A stretch of 14,292 bases of DNA from Pseudomonadota bacterium (GTDB taxonomy: Bacteria > Pseudomonadota > Gammaproteobacteria > Burkholderiales > Thiobacillaceae), in NCBI GenBank assembly GCA_030836725.1, contig JAUPLV010000041.1, forward strand, positions 1 to 14,292, in the 5' to 3' direction. The first letter of the stretch is position 1; the number at the start of each line of letters is the position of its first letter. The notes under the pieces were generated by a model, which saw only the letters and a list, made by a program, of their open reading frames with translations, searched no databases and was not told the DNA's origin. The translations under genes were made by a program, and so were the position numbers. This document shows positions 6,229 to 12,542 of this stretch, in pieces.

Positions 6229-6786
6229 TCAGTCGAGGGCCTGATAGCGGACTTCGACGATCTCCACCTCGCGCCGTCCATCCGGCGTCTGCACGCTCAC
6301 GGTGTCGCCTTCGCGCGCCTTCAGCAGCGCGCGCGCCATCGGCGAAATCCATGCGATGCGGCCGCGACCGGCATCGGCTTCGTCGATGCCGACAAGGGTG
6401 TAGGTCGATTCGCGGCCGTCCTGATCGGCGACGGTGACGGTGGCGCCGAAAAACACCTGGTCGGTGGCTTCGCGGGCGGCGGGGTCGACGACTTCGGCGT
6501 GCTCCAGCCGCTTGGACAGGAAGCGGATGCGGCGATCGACCTCGCGCAGGCGCTTCTTGCCATAAATGTAGTCGCCGTTTTCCGAGCGGTCGCCGTTGCT
6601 CGCCGCCCAGGAGATTGTTTCCACCAGCTTGGGCCGCTCGACTTTCCATAGCTGGTTGAACTCGGCGTCCAGTTGCGCGTAGCCGCCCGGCGTCATGTAA
6701 TTTTTCGAGCCGGCGGGCAGCGCAGGCGCGGCGAAGTCGTCTTCGTCGTCAGGCGCATCGGTTTCTTTTACGAAGGCCTTGTTCAT
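6229..6786 (-). CDS. greB: Transcript cleavage factor GreB
   Basis: Rescues backtracked RNA polymerase by stimulating its intrinsic RNA cleavage through the secondary channel. The 185 residues comprise a non-conserved acidic N-terminal segment (1-29, rich in D/E), a coiled-coil domain (about 30-105) carrying GDRSENGDYIYGKKRLREVD with the acidic tip residues Asp66 and Glu69, and a C-terminal FKBP-like domain (about 106-185) with ISPMARALL and GDTVSVQTP. The KKRLREVDRRIRFL stretch and basic patch favour GreB over GreA. E. coli GreB is 158 residues; the excess is the N-terminal extension. The start ATG overlaps the stop of the upstream membrane-protein gene as ATGA, and there is no own Shine-Dalgarno, so translation is probably coupled. 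The frame is open further upstream but only across the next gene. Confidence 0.95.
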   Translation of the reverse strand: MNKAFVKETDAPDDEDDFAAPALPAGSKNYMTPGGYAQLDAEFNQLWKVERPKLVETISWAASNGDRSENGDYIYGKKRLREVDRRIRFLSKRLEHAEVVDPAAREATDQVFFGATVTVADQDGRESTYTLVGIDEADAGRGRIAWISPMARALLKAREGDTVSVQTPDGRREVEIVEVRYQALD

Positions 6787-6983
6787 CGGCCGAACAGATA
6801 CGCAAGCAGCGAGAGCAGCAGCGACATCAGAATGACGCTGGTGAAGGGGAAGTAGAAGACGCCGCGCGCGCGCTTCACCCGCAGGTCGCCCGGCAATCGC
6901 CCCAGGCCCAGGCGGTTGAGCCAGGGGGTGAGCAGACCCAGAACCAGCAGGGCTGCAATCAGGGTGAACAGCCATTTCAGCAT
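6783..6983 (-). CDS. DUF2905 family small membrane protein
   Basis: The 66 residues hold two hydrophobic helices (about 2-19 and 46-64) around a short basic loop with the characteristic LGRLPGDLRVKR (27-38) and FYFPFTS (43-49). This is the pattern of the DUF2905 family, found widely in proteobacteria and Firmicutes with no known function. It probably sits in the inner membrane as a hairpin. It lies 3 bases after the lipoprotein gene and overlaps greB at ATGA, so it belongs to the coupled operon. A role cannot be assigned from the sequence. Confidence 0.85.
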   Translation of the reverse strand: MLKWLFTLIAALLVLGLLTPWLNRLGLGRLPGDLRVKRARGVFYFPFTSVILMSLLLSLLAYLFGR

Positions 6984-6986
6984 GGG

Positions 6987-7190
6987 CTATTGCTGCGCCG
7001 CCTCGTCCAGCTGCTTGCGTTGCGCCTCGGCGGATTCCATCAGTTGCCCTTCGACCGCGCGCGCCTTCTCCACGGCCTTGATCTGGGTTTCAAAAACCGG
7101 GCCGGGTTGGGCTTCGGTTTCCGGCGCCGGCGGCGGCGTCGGGTCGCAGGCGGTCAGGAGCAGTGCAAGTGGAATCAGGGTTCGTTTCAT
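6987..7190 (-). CDS. Small predicted lipoprotein of unknown function
   Basis: The 67 residues begin with a short signal peptide, MKRTLIPLALLLTAC, ending in a lipobox LLTAC with Cys15 as the likely lipidated residue. Asp follows the Cys (CDPTPPPAPE); in E. coli an aspartate at this position can retain a lipoprotein in the inner membrane. A Pro-rich spacer follows, then a charged helix (about 33-67) that could form a coiled coil. No family is recognised. GGAG (7199-7202) lies 8 bases before the ATG, which overlaps the upstream stop as ATGA. Small size and operon membership suggest an accessory envelope peptide. Confidence 0.8.
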   Translation of the reverse strand: MKRTLIPLALLLTACDPTPPPAPETEAQPGPVFETQIKAVEKARAVEGQLMESAEAQRKQLDEAAQQ

Positions 7191-7738
7191 CGTTCCTTCT
7201 CCAGTAATCCGGTGGGCAGGCCGTCGATGCTGGCCTGGTTTTTTTCGCGCCAGTATTCGTGCAGTCCGGACGGCCCCTTCTTTTCAGCCCAGCGCGCCAG
7301 GGTGTCGCGCTCGCCCACATGGGCATACAGCGGAACGGCATAGCCGCAGGAAGTTTGCACCGATTCGATGTCCAGCACGATGATCTGCCGCTCGCCCGGC
7401 AGGGAGGGAAAGCGGCGGCGCAACTCGTTCCATTCCGGATCCCGCCGGCGCACCGCGCGGCCGCGCCCATACAGGCGCAGGATCAGCGGGTCGGAATCGA
7501 AACTGCACCACATCATGGTCATGCGGCCGTCGTGCCTCAAGTGGGCGGCGGTTTCGTTGCCGCTGCCGGTGAGGTCGAGATAGGCCACGCGGCTGTCGGA
7601 CAGCACGCGCAGGCTGTCCATGCCCTTGGGCGACAGATTGACACGGCTGGAGGCGGTTCCGCTCGCGGTGAAAAACATTTTCTGGGCGGCGATGAAATCG
7701 CGGTGCCTGGCCTCGAGTTCCGGATAAAAGCGCGCCAT
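7187..7738 (-). CDS. Pyridoxamine 5'-phosphate oxidase-fold flavoprotein
   Basis: A 183-residue single-domain protein of the PNPOx-like split beta-barrel family. The barrel covers about 10-137 and shows SSRVNLSPKG (30-39), the GNETAAHL segment (60-67) and QTSCGYAVP (128-136). The C-terminal tail with YWREKNQASIDGLPT (162-176) is typical of the subgroup annotated as pyridoxamine 5'-phosphate oxidase family protein. Members usually bind FMN or F420 as dimers; the true substrate of this subgroup is not known and genuine PLP synthesis is doubtful, since PdxH is a different, longer type. Start and stop overlap its neighbours (TGATG with the LON gene, ATGA with the lipoprotein gene). Confidence 0.85.
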   Translation of the reverse strand: MARFYPELEARHRDFIAAQKMFFTASGTASSRVNLSPKGMDSLRVLSDSRVAYLDLTGSGNETAAHLRHDGRMTMMWCSFDSDPLILRLYGRGRAVRRRDPEWNELRRRFPSLPGERQIIVLDIESVQTSCGYAVPLYAHVGERDTLARWAEKKGPSGLHEYWREKNQASIDGLPTGLLEKER

Positions 7739-8334
7739 CAGTTGATCTGCTTCTTGAGGAACTCGGTGAGGATGCGCAGGCGGGTGACGCCGTCGTTCAT
7801 TTCCAGCAGGTTCTGTTTGATGCTGAGCTTCAGCGGCAGCACTTCGGACAGGCGGTAGCCGACCCAGGTGGCGTCGTCGAAGGCAAACGGAGCGGGAAAT
7901 TGGCTGGCTCCGATATCGCCGATGATGTGGCGGAGGATTTCCACCGCGAGTTCGAGCTCATCGGGAACCGCGATGGTGGGTTCGGCGCTGATGTCGTCCA
8001 CGGTGCCGACGAGCAGCCCGTTGGGCTCGGTGTCGATGCGGCGGATGACGAAGCGGTTCGCCGCCTGGGTCTCGATGTGCAGGATGCCGGCTTGCGGCAT
8101 GTCCCAGTCGGTGATGCGGACCAGGGTGCCCACTTCATAAGGCACGGCGGGTGTGCCGGTTTCCTGGCCTTCGCGGATGGCGCAGATGCCGAACGGGGTG
8201 CTGTCGGCGATCGCCTGCTTCACCATGTCGAGATAGCGCTGCTCGAAAATCTTCAGCGACAGCCGTCCGCCCGGAAACAGCACGGTTTGCAGCGGGAACA
8301 GCGGCAGCCTGAATTGTTTGGGATGGGCGCTCAT
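7738..8334 (-). CDS. LON substrate-binding-domain protein (no protease part)
   Basis: The 198 residues are almost entirely a Lon N-terminal domain. The family opening LPLFPLQTVLFPGGRLSLKIFEQRYLDMV is at 10-38, followed by VPYEVGTLVRI (64-74) and a helical second half. No AAA+ ATPase or Ser-Lys protease domain follows, so it is one of the stand-alone LON-domain proteins (YcaA/PA-type peptidase S16-like) common in proteobacteria. Family function is unknown; substrate or peptide binding is inferred from Lon. The ATG overlaps the ubiX stop (ATGA) and the stop shares one base with the next start. Confidence 0.88.
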   Translation of the reverse strand: MSAHPKQFRLPLFPLQTVLFPGGRLSLKIFEQRYLDMVKQAIADSTPFGICAIREGQETGTPAVPYEVGTLVRITDWDMPQAGILHIETQAANRFVIRRIDTEPNGLLVGTVDDISAEPTIAVPDELELAVEILRHIIGDIGASQFPAPFAFDDATWVGYRLSEVLPLKLSIKQNLLEMNDGVTRLRILTEFLKKQIN

Positions 8335-8948
8335 CGGTCGTTGCCCCAGCGCGCCATCAGTTCGTGCCGGATGCCGAGTTGATCGAGAATCCGTGCGACG
8401 ATGAAATCGACGATCGCCTCGACCGACTGCGGATGGTGATAGAAGCCCGGATTGGCGGGCAGGATTACCGCGTTCATCCTCGACAGCGTCAGCATGTTTT
8501 CCAGGTGCAGGGTGGAAAACGGCGTTTCACGCGGCACCAGAATGAGTGTCTTCCGCTCCTTCAGCATGACGTCGGCGGCGCGCTCGATCAGGTTGTCCGA
8601 CAGGCCGTGGGCGATGGCGGCAAGCGTGCCCATCGAGCACGGACACACCACCATCGCATCGGCCGGATTGGAGCCGGAGGCGACCGGCGCGCTCCAGTCC
8701 TCGCGGCCAAACACGCGCAACTGGCCTTCGCGTGCGTTCAGGGTTTCGCCCAGTTGCTTCTCAAGGTCGCCGGCGCGTCCCGGCAGCGCGATGCCCAGTT
8801 CCTGCTTCGCGACAATGTGCGCGGCCTGCGAAACCAGCAGGTAAACGCGCAGATCGGCGGCCAGCAGGCATTCGAGCAGGCGCAGGCCGTAGGCCATGCC
8901 GGAAGCGCCTGAAAATGCGAGAGTGACGGTATTCAGTGAAGAATGCAT
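8331..8948 (-). CDS. ubiX: Flavin prenyltransferase UbiX
   Basis: Transfers dimethylallyl from DMAP to reduced FMN, making the prenyl-FMN cofactor of UbiD decarboxylases in ubiquinone synthesis and related pathways. The protein is 205 residues from ATG 8948 (E. coli 189). It shows the FMN-binding GASGMAYG (14-21) near the N-terminus, the VVCPCSMGTLA stretch, ERAADVMLKER, and the highly conserved RETPFSTLHLENM and ILPANPGFYHHP segments. The frame remains open upstream to 9086, but only across the preceding gene, and MHSSLNTVTLAFSGASG fits the family start. It overlaps the Gx gene by 16 bases and the LON gene by 4. ubiD is not in the window. Confidence 0.96.
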   Translation of the reverse strand: MHSSLNTVTLAFSGASGMAYGLRLLECLLAADLRVYLLVSQAAHIVAKQELGIALPGRAGDLEKQLGETLNAREGQLRVFGREDWSAPVASGSNPADAMVVCPCSMGTLAAIAHGLSDNLIERAADVMLKERKTLILVPRETPFSTLHLENMLTLSRMNAVILPANPGFYHHPQSVEAIVDFIVARILDQLGIRHELMARWGNDR

Positions 8949-9493
8949 GGCCCGGATTGTCGCTTGTCCGGGGCGGGGGCGGCAAGCAAACGCGCAACGA
9001 TCACGCCATTGACCGCACCAAAAATCAGGGCGGCGGCGGCAAACACCGGCAGCAATTTGACCAGCGCTGCGCCAGGCAACAGCCACAAACCAGCCAGTGC
9101 GAGCTGACCGCCGATATGGCCGAACGCGGCCAGCACCGAGAGGCTGACCGGGCCGAAATGCCGGCTGGGCAGATGGCGTGCCGCGGCCAGCACCAACAGG
9201 CTGGCCAGCGCACCGGAGAGGGAGAGCCAGAAGCCCGGCGCGAACAGCGTCCCCAGCAGCAAGCCGCCGGCCAGCACGCGCAAGCCCGATACCCAGGCGG
9301 CAGCACGCCAGCCGTATTGCTGCAACACCATCAGCACGACGATGTTGGCGAGCCCGGGCTTGACGCCCGGCACCGGGCTCGGCAGCGCGGCTTCAGCCAG
9401 GGTGAGGCCGATCGCCAGCGCCGCCAGCCGCGCGATGCGGCGGTCTTCGGGCGTGACCGGCAATTCAATAGCCAAGCGTGTCATAGGCTGCAT
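8933..9493 (-). CDS. Gx transporter family / heptaprenyl diphosphate synthase component I-like membrane protein
   Basis: The 186 residues are mostly hydrophobic, with about five to six predicted helices between 19 and 172. The family hallmark PGVKPGLANIVVLMVLQQYG lies at 42-61, and further Gly-rich helices follow (VLAGGLLLGTLFAPGFWLSLSG region, 73-94). This is the PF07456-type protein, often named heptaprenyl diphosphate synthase component I although the sequence looks like a transporter S-component, not a synthase. Start is uncertain between ATG 9493 and ATG 9484 (183 residues); neither has a Shine-Dalgarno, and both lie within the end of the upstream NusG-II gene. The tail overlaps ubiX by 16 bases. 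Pairing with a NusG-II gene is a recurrent association of this family. Confidence 0.85.
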   Translation of the reverse strand: MQPMTRLAIELPVTPEDRRIARLAALAIGLTLAEAALPSPVPGVKPGLANIVVLMVLQQYGWRAAAWVSGLRVLAGGLLLGTLFAPGFWLSLSGALASLLVLAAARHLPSRHFGPVSLSVLAAFGHIGGQLALAGLWLLPGAALVKLLPVFAAAALIFGAVNGVIVARLLAAPAPDKRQSGPCILH

Positions 9494-9827
9494 CGCGTCC
9501 GCGGATTTCCAGGCTGACCTGATTCGGCAGGCACAGCGCCGCCTGGCCGGACTGGGTGAGCCAGCCCTGCCTCACGCACAGCTGGCGGGGCGACGGGTCG
9601 GCGGCGACGCGGGCGCGGCCGGGCTCGATTTCGATCCGCGTGGCGCCGAGCGGGCCGGCGATGGAGAAGGACTGGGCGTGGGTGAGCGCGACGGTTTCAA
9701 CCACCTGTCCGGCGGCGCGGATAACGACGGTCTCACCGCGTCCGCCGCCCCAGGCGTAGGCGGTCAGGGCGGCGACCAGACCGGCGCCGCCGAGCAGTAC
9801 GCCGACATCGCCCGCGCGCGGCAGCAT
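9465..9827 (-). CDS. NusG domain II-containing membrane-anchored protein
   Basis: The 120 residues begin with a single hydrophobic helix (about 7-26), then one NusG-domain-II (PF07009-like) beta domain. The core pattern is GATRIEIEPGRARV (61-74), then PSPRQLCVRQGWL (79-91) and GQAALCLPNQVSLEI (94-108). Two cysteines, Cys84 and Cys99, are conserved in the family and would lie outside the membrane if the helix is a signal anchor, so a disulfide or a bound ligand is possible. It is unrelated in function to the transcription factor NusG. Start ATG 9827 shares one base with the rapZ stop; its end overlaps the Gx gene by 20-29 bases. Confidence 0.85.
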   Translation of the reverse strand: MLPRAGDVGVLLGGAGLVAALTAYAWGGGRGETVVIRAAGQVVETVALTHAQSFSIAGPLGATRIEIEPGRARVAADPSPRQLCVRQGWLTQSGQAALCLPNQVSLEIRGRDAAYDTLGY

Positions 9828-10663
9828 CAGGAAAGCTCGCGGTGCCGCACCAGCACCTGCTCACGTTCGCGGAAGGCTGCGGCGAGCGTTTCGGCGAAAT
9901 ATACGCTGCGATGCTGGCCGCCGGTGCAGCCGATCGCCACCGTCAGATAGGCGCGATGGTCGCGGATAAAACACGGCAGCCAGTTCTCGATGAAGCCCCG
10001 AATGTCGGCCAGCAGCGCCATCGCGTTGGGGCTGGCCTCAAGATAATCCCTGACCGGCTGGTCGCGCCCGGTGAGCGGGCGCAGTTCGGCGACGTAATGC
10101 GGGTTGGGCAGGCAGCGCACGTCGAACACCATGTCCGCATCCAGGGGAATGCCGTGCTTGAAGCCGAAGGATTCGAACAGGAGGGTGATGCGCGAGCGAT
10201 CCTGCCCGATCAGATCCTTGATCCACAGGCGCAACGCCGATGCCGACAGGTCGCTGGTGTCGATGCGGTGCGCCAGCGGGGCGACATCGGCGAGCATCTC
10301 GCGTTCGAGCTGGATGGCTTCCTGCAGCGACACGGTATCGCTGGAAAGTGGATGCCGCCGCCGCGTTTCGGAAAAACGCTTGACCAGCGACATCGTTTTG
10401 GCTTCGAGAAAGATTACCCGCAGGTCGGCGCCTTGATTGCGCAGCGATTCGGCGATCCGCGGCAACTGCGCGAAACTGGCGCCGCCGCGCGCGTCGATGG
10501 CGATGGCGACGCGTGTCTGGCCCGCTTCCGTCAGGTAGTCGACCATGGGTTGCAGCATCGCCAGCGGCAGGTTGTCGATGCAGTAATAGCCGATGTCTTC
10601 CAGCACCGCGATGGCGATGCTTTTGCCAGAGCCCGACAGGCCGGAAACCAGCACAATCTGCAT
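9827..10663 (-). CDS. rapZ: RNase adapter RapZ (YvcJ/RapZ nucleotide-binding protein)
   Basis: In E. coli RapZ presents the sRNA GlmZ to RNase E and thereby sets glmS expression according to glucosamine 6-phosphate. GlmY/GlmZ are known from enterobacteria and relatives, so the target here is unknown. The 278 residues (284 in E. coli) show Walker A GLSGSGKS (8-15), CIDNLPL (28-34), RRRHPLS (101-107), the SFGFKHGIP segment (165-173), DVRCLPNPHY (181-190) and the C-terminal RNA-binding-domain signature GCTGGQHRS (245-253). The frame is open upstream to 11047 but only inside hprK; MQIVLVSGLSGSGKS is the family start. Only one base separates its ATG from the hprK stop. Confidence 0.95.
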   Translation of the reverse strand: MQIVLVSGLSGSGKSIAIAVLEDIGYYCIDNLPLAMLQPMVDYLTEAGQTRVAIAIDARGGASFAQLPRIAESLRNQGADLRVIFLEAKTMSLVKRFSETRRRHPLSSDTVSLQEAIQLEREMLADVAPLAHRIDTSDLSASALRLWIKDLIGQDRSRITLLFESFGFKHGIPLDADMVFDVRCLPNPHYVAELRPLTGRDQPVRDYLEASPNAMALLADIRGFIENWLPCFIRDHRAYLTVAIGCTGGQHRSVYFAETLAAAFREREQVLVRHRELS

Positions 10664-10664
10664 T

Positions 10665-11615
10665 TCAGTCGCCCCGGTCGATGGCCGCCTGCTGGCGCTT
10701 GATGAACTGCTCGAGCGGATTGATGCCGCGGCTCTTGAGGATGTGATTGCGTACCGCCACCTCGACCAGCACGGCGAGGTTGCGGCCGGCCGCGACCGGG
10801 ATGCGCACCTTGGGAATGTCAACGTCGAGAATGCTTTCGGTCGACGCCACCATGTCGAGCCGGCTGAGCCCGTCTTCTCCGACATCCAGCGAGTGCACCA
10901 GTTCGACGATGAGCCTGAGGTTCTTTTGCGACTTGACTGCCGTCTCGCCGAACAGGAAGCGAATGTTGAGGATTCCCAGGCCGCGCACTTCGAGAAAGTC
11001 GCGGAGCAGAGGCGGGCAGCTGCCTTCCAGCGTCTTCGGCGCGACATGCTTCAGTTCGACCACGTCGTCGGCGACCAGGCGATGGCCTCGGGTGACGAGT
11101 TCCAGCGCCAGCTCGCTCTTGCCGACGCCGGCGTCGCCCTTGAGGAGCACGCCATTGCCGAGGACCTCGAGAAAAACACCATGGACCGACGTGGCCTCGG
11201 CCAGACGCTGCGTCAGATAATGGCCCAGGCTGGACATCAGGATGGGGCTGGGAAGGGGCGACGCGAACAGCGGGGTTTCAGTGCGTTCGGCGCTGTCGCG
11301 CAAGACAGCCGGCACGGTTTCACCGTTTGCGACGATGACGGCCGCGAGTTCGGTCGAAAACAGGTGGCCGATGGCCTCCTTCAGCCCGCTTTCGGACAGC
11401 CCTTGCAGGTAGTCCATTTCGGCGCAGCCCAGGACCTGAACCTGGTTCGGGTGCACGAAATTGAGGTGGCCGATGAGGGCCAGGGTCGGTTTCTGGATGG
11501 TTTCGGATGACAGCGTGCGCTGGCCGCCATTGCGCCCCGCCACCCACTGCAAGGTGAACTGTTCCGCCATGTCGCGGAACAGGGAATCGACCGAAACGTG
11601 GGTCAGCTTGTCCAT
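10665..11615 (-). CDS. hprK: HPr kinase/phosphorylase
   Basis: Phosphorylates and dephosphorylates a serine of HPr; in proteobacteria it tunes the nitrogen-type PTS and not sugar uptake. The 316 residues show an N-terminal domain (1-130) and a C-terminal kinase domain with His145 in SVHGVFLEV, Walker A GDAGVGKS (160-167), the VADDVVEL segment with Asp183/184, and the hexamer signature EVRGLGILNI (209-218). The C-terminus RNHILKSRGINP is also typical. Start ATG 11615 (MDKLTHVSVDSLF) aligns with betaproteobacterial HprK; upstream codons in the frame come from a duplicated ptsN tail. There is no Shine-Dalgarno; the ptsN stop is 16 bases upstream, so translation probably depends on ptsN. No HPr or EI gene lies in the window. 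Confidence 0.95.
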   Translation of the reverse strand: MDKLTHVSVDSLFRDMAEQFTLQWVAGRNGGQRTLSSETIQKPTLALIGHLNFVHPNQVQVLGCAEMDYLQGLSESGLKEAIGHLFSTELAAVIVANGETVPAVLRDSAERTETPLFASPLPSPILMSSLGHYLTQRLAEATSVHGVFLEVLGNGVLLKGDAGVGKSELALELVTRGHRLVADDVVELKHVAPKTLEGSCPPLLRDFLEVRGLGILNIRFLFGETAVKSQKNLRLIVELVHSLDVGEDGLSRLDMVASTESILDVDIPKVRIPVAAGRNLAVLVEVAVRNHILKSRGINPLEQFIKRQQAAIDRGD

Positions 11616-11658
11616 GCGCCGGGCAGCGCGTCTAGCTTGACCATGCGCCGAGCAGTGC
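11605..11658 (-). repeat. 25-base imperfect tandem repeat across the ptsN/hprK junction
   Basis: Bases 11605-11629 and 11634-11658 match at 22 of 25 positions with a period of 29. On the minus strand, one copy is the ptsN tail (LLGAWSS and stop) and the other supplies the spacer and start codon of hprK, so the hprK ATG corresponds to the ATG inside GCATGG of the ptsN end. Confidence 0.85.
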
Positions 11659-12087
11659 AACCAGGTCGGCAGGGGCGGCGGCGCTCAGCATTTTCGCGCG
11701 CATGGTTTCGTCGCCGAACAACTGCGCCAGTTCGCCCAGAATCTGCAGGTGGCGCTCGTTGGCGTCTTTGGGAACCAGCAGCATGAAGCACAGCGATACC
11801 GGCTGGTTGTCGGGCGCATCGAATTCAAGCGGGGTTTTCAGCCGGTAAAACGCGCCGCAGGCGTCTTTCAGGCCCTTGATGCGGCCATGCGGAATGGCGA
11901 TGCCGTAGCCGAGCGCGGTCGAGCCCAGCCGCTCTCGCTCGAACAGGCTGGTAAAAATATCGGCTGCCTTGAGCGCGTGCGTTTGAGCGAACAACTCGGC
12001 TGCGTGTTCGAACAGCTTCTTCTTGCTGGAAAAGCTCATGTCCAGCAGGGTGGTATCGGGGGTGATGAGGGGGGCGATCAGGTTCAT
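11632..12087 (-). CDS. ptsN: Nitrogen-regulatory PTS EIIA protein (EIIA-Ntr)
   Basis: Terminal phospho-acceptor of the PTS-Ntr phosphorelay (EI-Ntr, NPr/HPr, EIIA-Ntr); in its two states it acts on potassium transport, sensor kinases and other targets. The 151 residues from ATG 12087 form one EIIA type-2 domain. The phosphorylated histidine is His67 in LGYGIAIPHGRIKGL (59-73). RERLGSTALG and the VSLCFMLLVPKD strand (97-108) also fit. E. coli PtsN is 163 residues. The frame is open to 12174, but MNLIAPLITPD is the family N-terminus. The linkage rpoN-hpf-ptsN-hprK-rapZ is classical. Its last codons are duplicated in front of hprK. Confidence 0.96.
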   Translation of the reverse strand: MNLIAPLITPDTTLLDMSFSSKKKLFEHAAELFAQTHALKAADIFTSLFERERLGSTALGYGIAIPHGRIKGLKDACGAFYRLKTPLEFDAPDNQPVSLCFMLLVPKDANERHLQILGELAQLFGDETMRAKMLSAAAPADLVALLGAWSS

Positions 12088-12127
12088 GCGGATTGCAAAG
12101 CCGGGAAGGAGGGGCCGGCGTCCGCGG

Positions 12128-12133
12128 ATTATA
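12128..12133 (-). promoter_or_regulatory. Possible ptsN promoter -10
   Basis: A perfect TATAAT on the minus strand in the 98-base spacer between hpf and ptsN, about 40 bases before the ptsN ATG. No acceptable -35 hexamer is found at 15-18 bases and no TG extension precedes it, so it is a weak or activator-dependent candidate. The rest of the spacer shows a small palindrome (AGTTGGTAACT) and nothing else I can name. Confidence 0.35.
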
Positions 12134-12185
12134 CGCCCGGAGGCATCAAACCGCCCCCGGTACGGAGTTACCAACTGGCTGGGTT

Positions 12186-12521
12186 TCAGTCCGCGCTTTC
12201 CAGCGGCTGGTTTTTCAGCCCGCCGCTGTCCTGATGGACATTGGAGGTTTTTTCCTTGTGCTTGACGATCTGGCGGTCAAGCTTGTCGGCCAGGAGATCA
12301 ATCGCGGCGTACATGTTGCCATCTTCACTGTGGGCGTGAAAATCGTGGCCCTTGACGTGCAATGTCGCTTCCACTTTGTGCACCAGTTTTTCCACCTGCA
12401 TGATGACGCTCACGTTGATGACATGGTCGAAATGGCGTTTGACGCGTTCGAGCTTGTCGGAAACATAGTCGCGGATGGCTGGGGTTACTTCCAGATGATG
12501 CCCGGAAACTGTCAAATTCAT
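12186..12521 (-). CDS. hpf: Ribosome hibernation promoting factor, short form
   Basis: Binds the decoding region of the 30S subunit in stationary phase and promotes inactive 100S (or 70S) ribosomes. The 111 residues match the short HPF/YfiA class (E. coli HPF 95). MNLTVSGHHLEVTPAIRDYV opens the beta-alpha-beta fold; the basic helix YVSDKLERVKRHFDHV (19-34), VEATLHVKGHDFHAHSEDGNMYAAIDLLADKLDRQIVKHKEK follow in the usual order. The ~18-residue C-terminal tail is not conserved and there is no long-form dimerisation domain. The start has a perfect AGGAGG. It lies between rpoN and ptsN as in most proteobacteria, where its expression is often linked to nitrogen or growth-phase control. Confidence 0.95.
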   Translation of the reverse strand: MNLTVSGHHLEVTPAIRDYVSDKLERVKRHFDHVINVSVIMQVEKLVHKVEATLHVKGHDFHAHSEDGNMYAAIDLLADKLDRQIVKHKEKTSNVHQDSGGLKNQPLESAD

Positions 12522-12525
12522 AGAG

Positions 12526-12531
12526 CCTCCT
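12526..12531 (-). promoter_or_regulatory. Strong Shine-Dalgarno of hpf
   Basis: AGGAGG on the minus strand (part of AAGGAGG), 4 bases before the ATG. It is the strongest ribosome-binding site in the window and only 11 bases after the hairpin's T-tract. Confidence 0.8.
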
Positions 12532-12542
12532 TAGTCTGCTGT

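Noticed and set aside
8331..9086. Longer UbiX start at 9086
   Set aside because: The added 46 residues are an out-of-frame reading of the Gx gene; GASG lies at the expected distance from ATG 8948.
9827..11047. Longer RapZ (406 residues) with an N-terminal extension
   Set aside because: The extra 128 codons are the wrong frame of hprK; MQIVLVSGLSGSGKS is the known start.
12088..12185. A second sigma-54 promoter in front of ptsN
   Set aside because: No GG-N10-GC element with TTGC is present; only a lone TATAAT was found.
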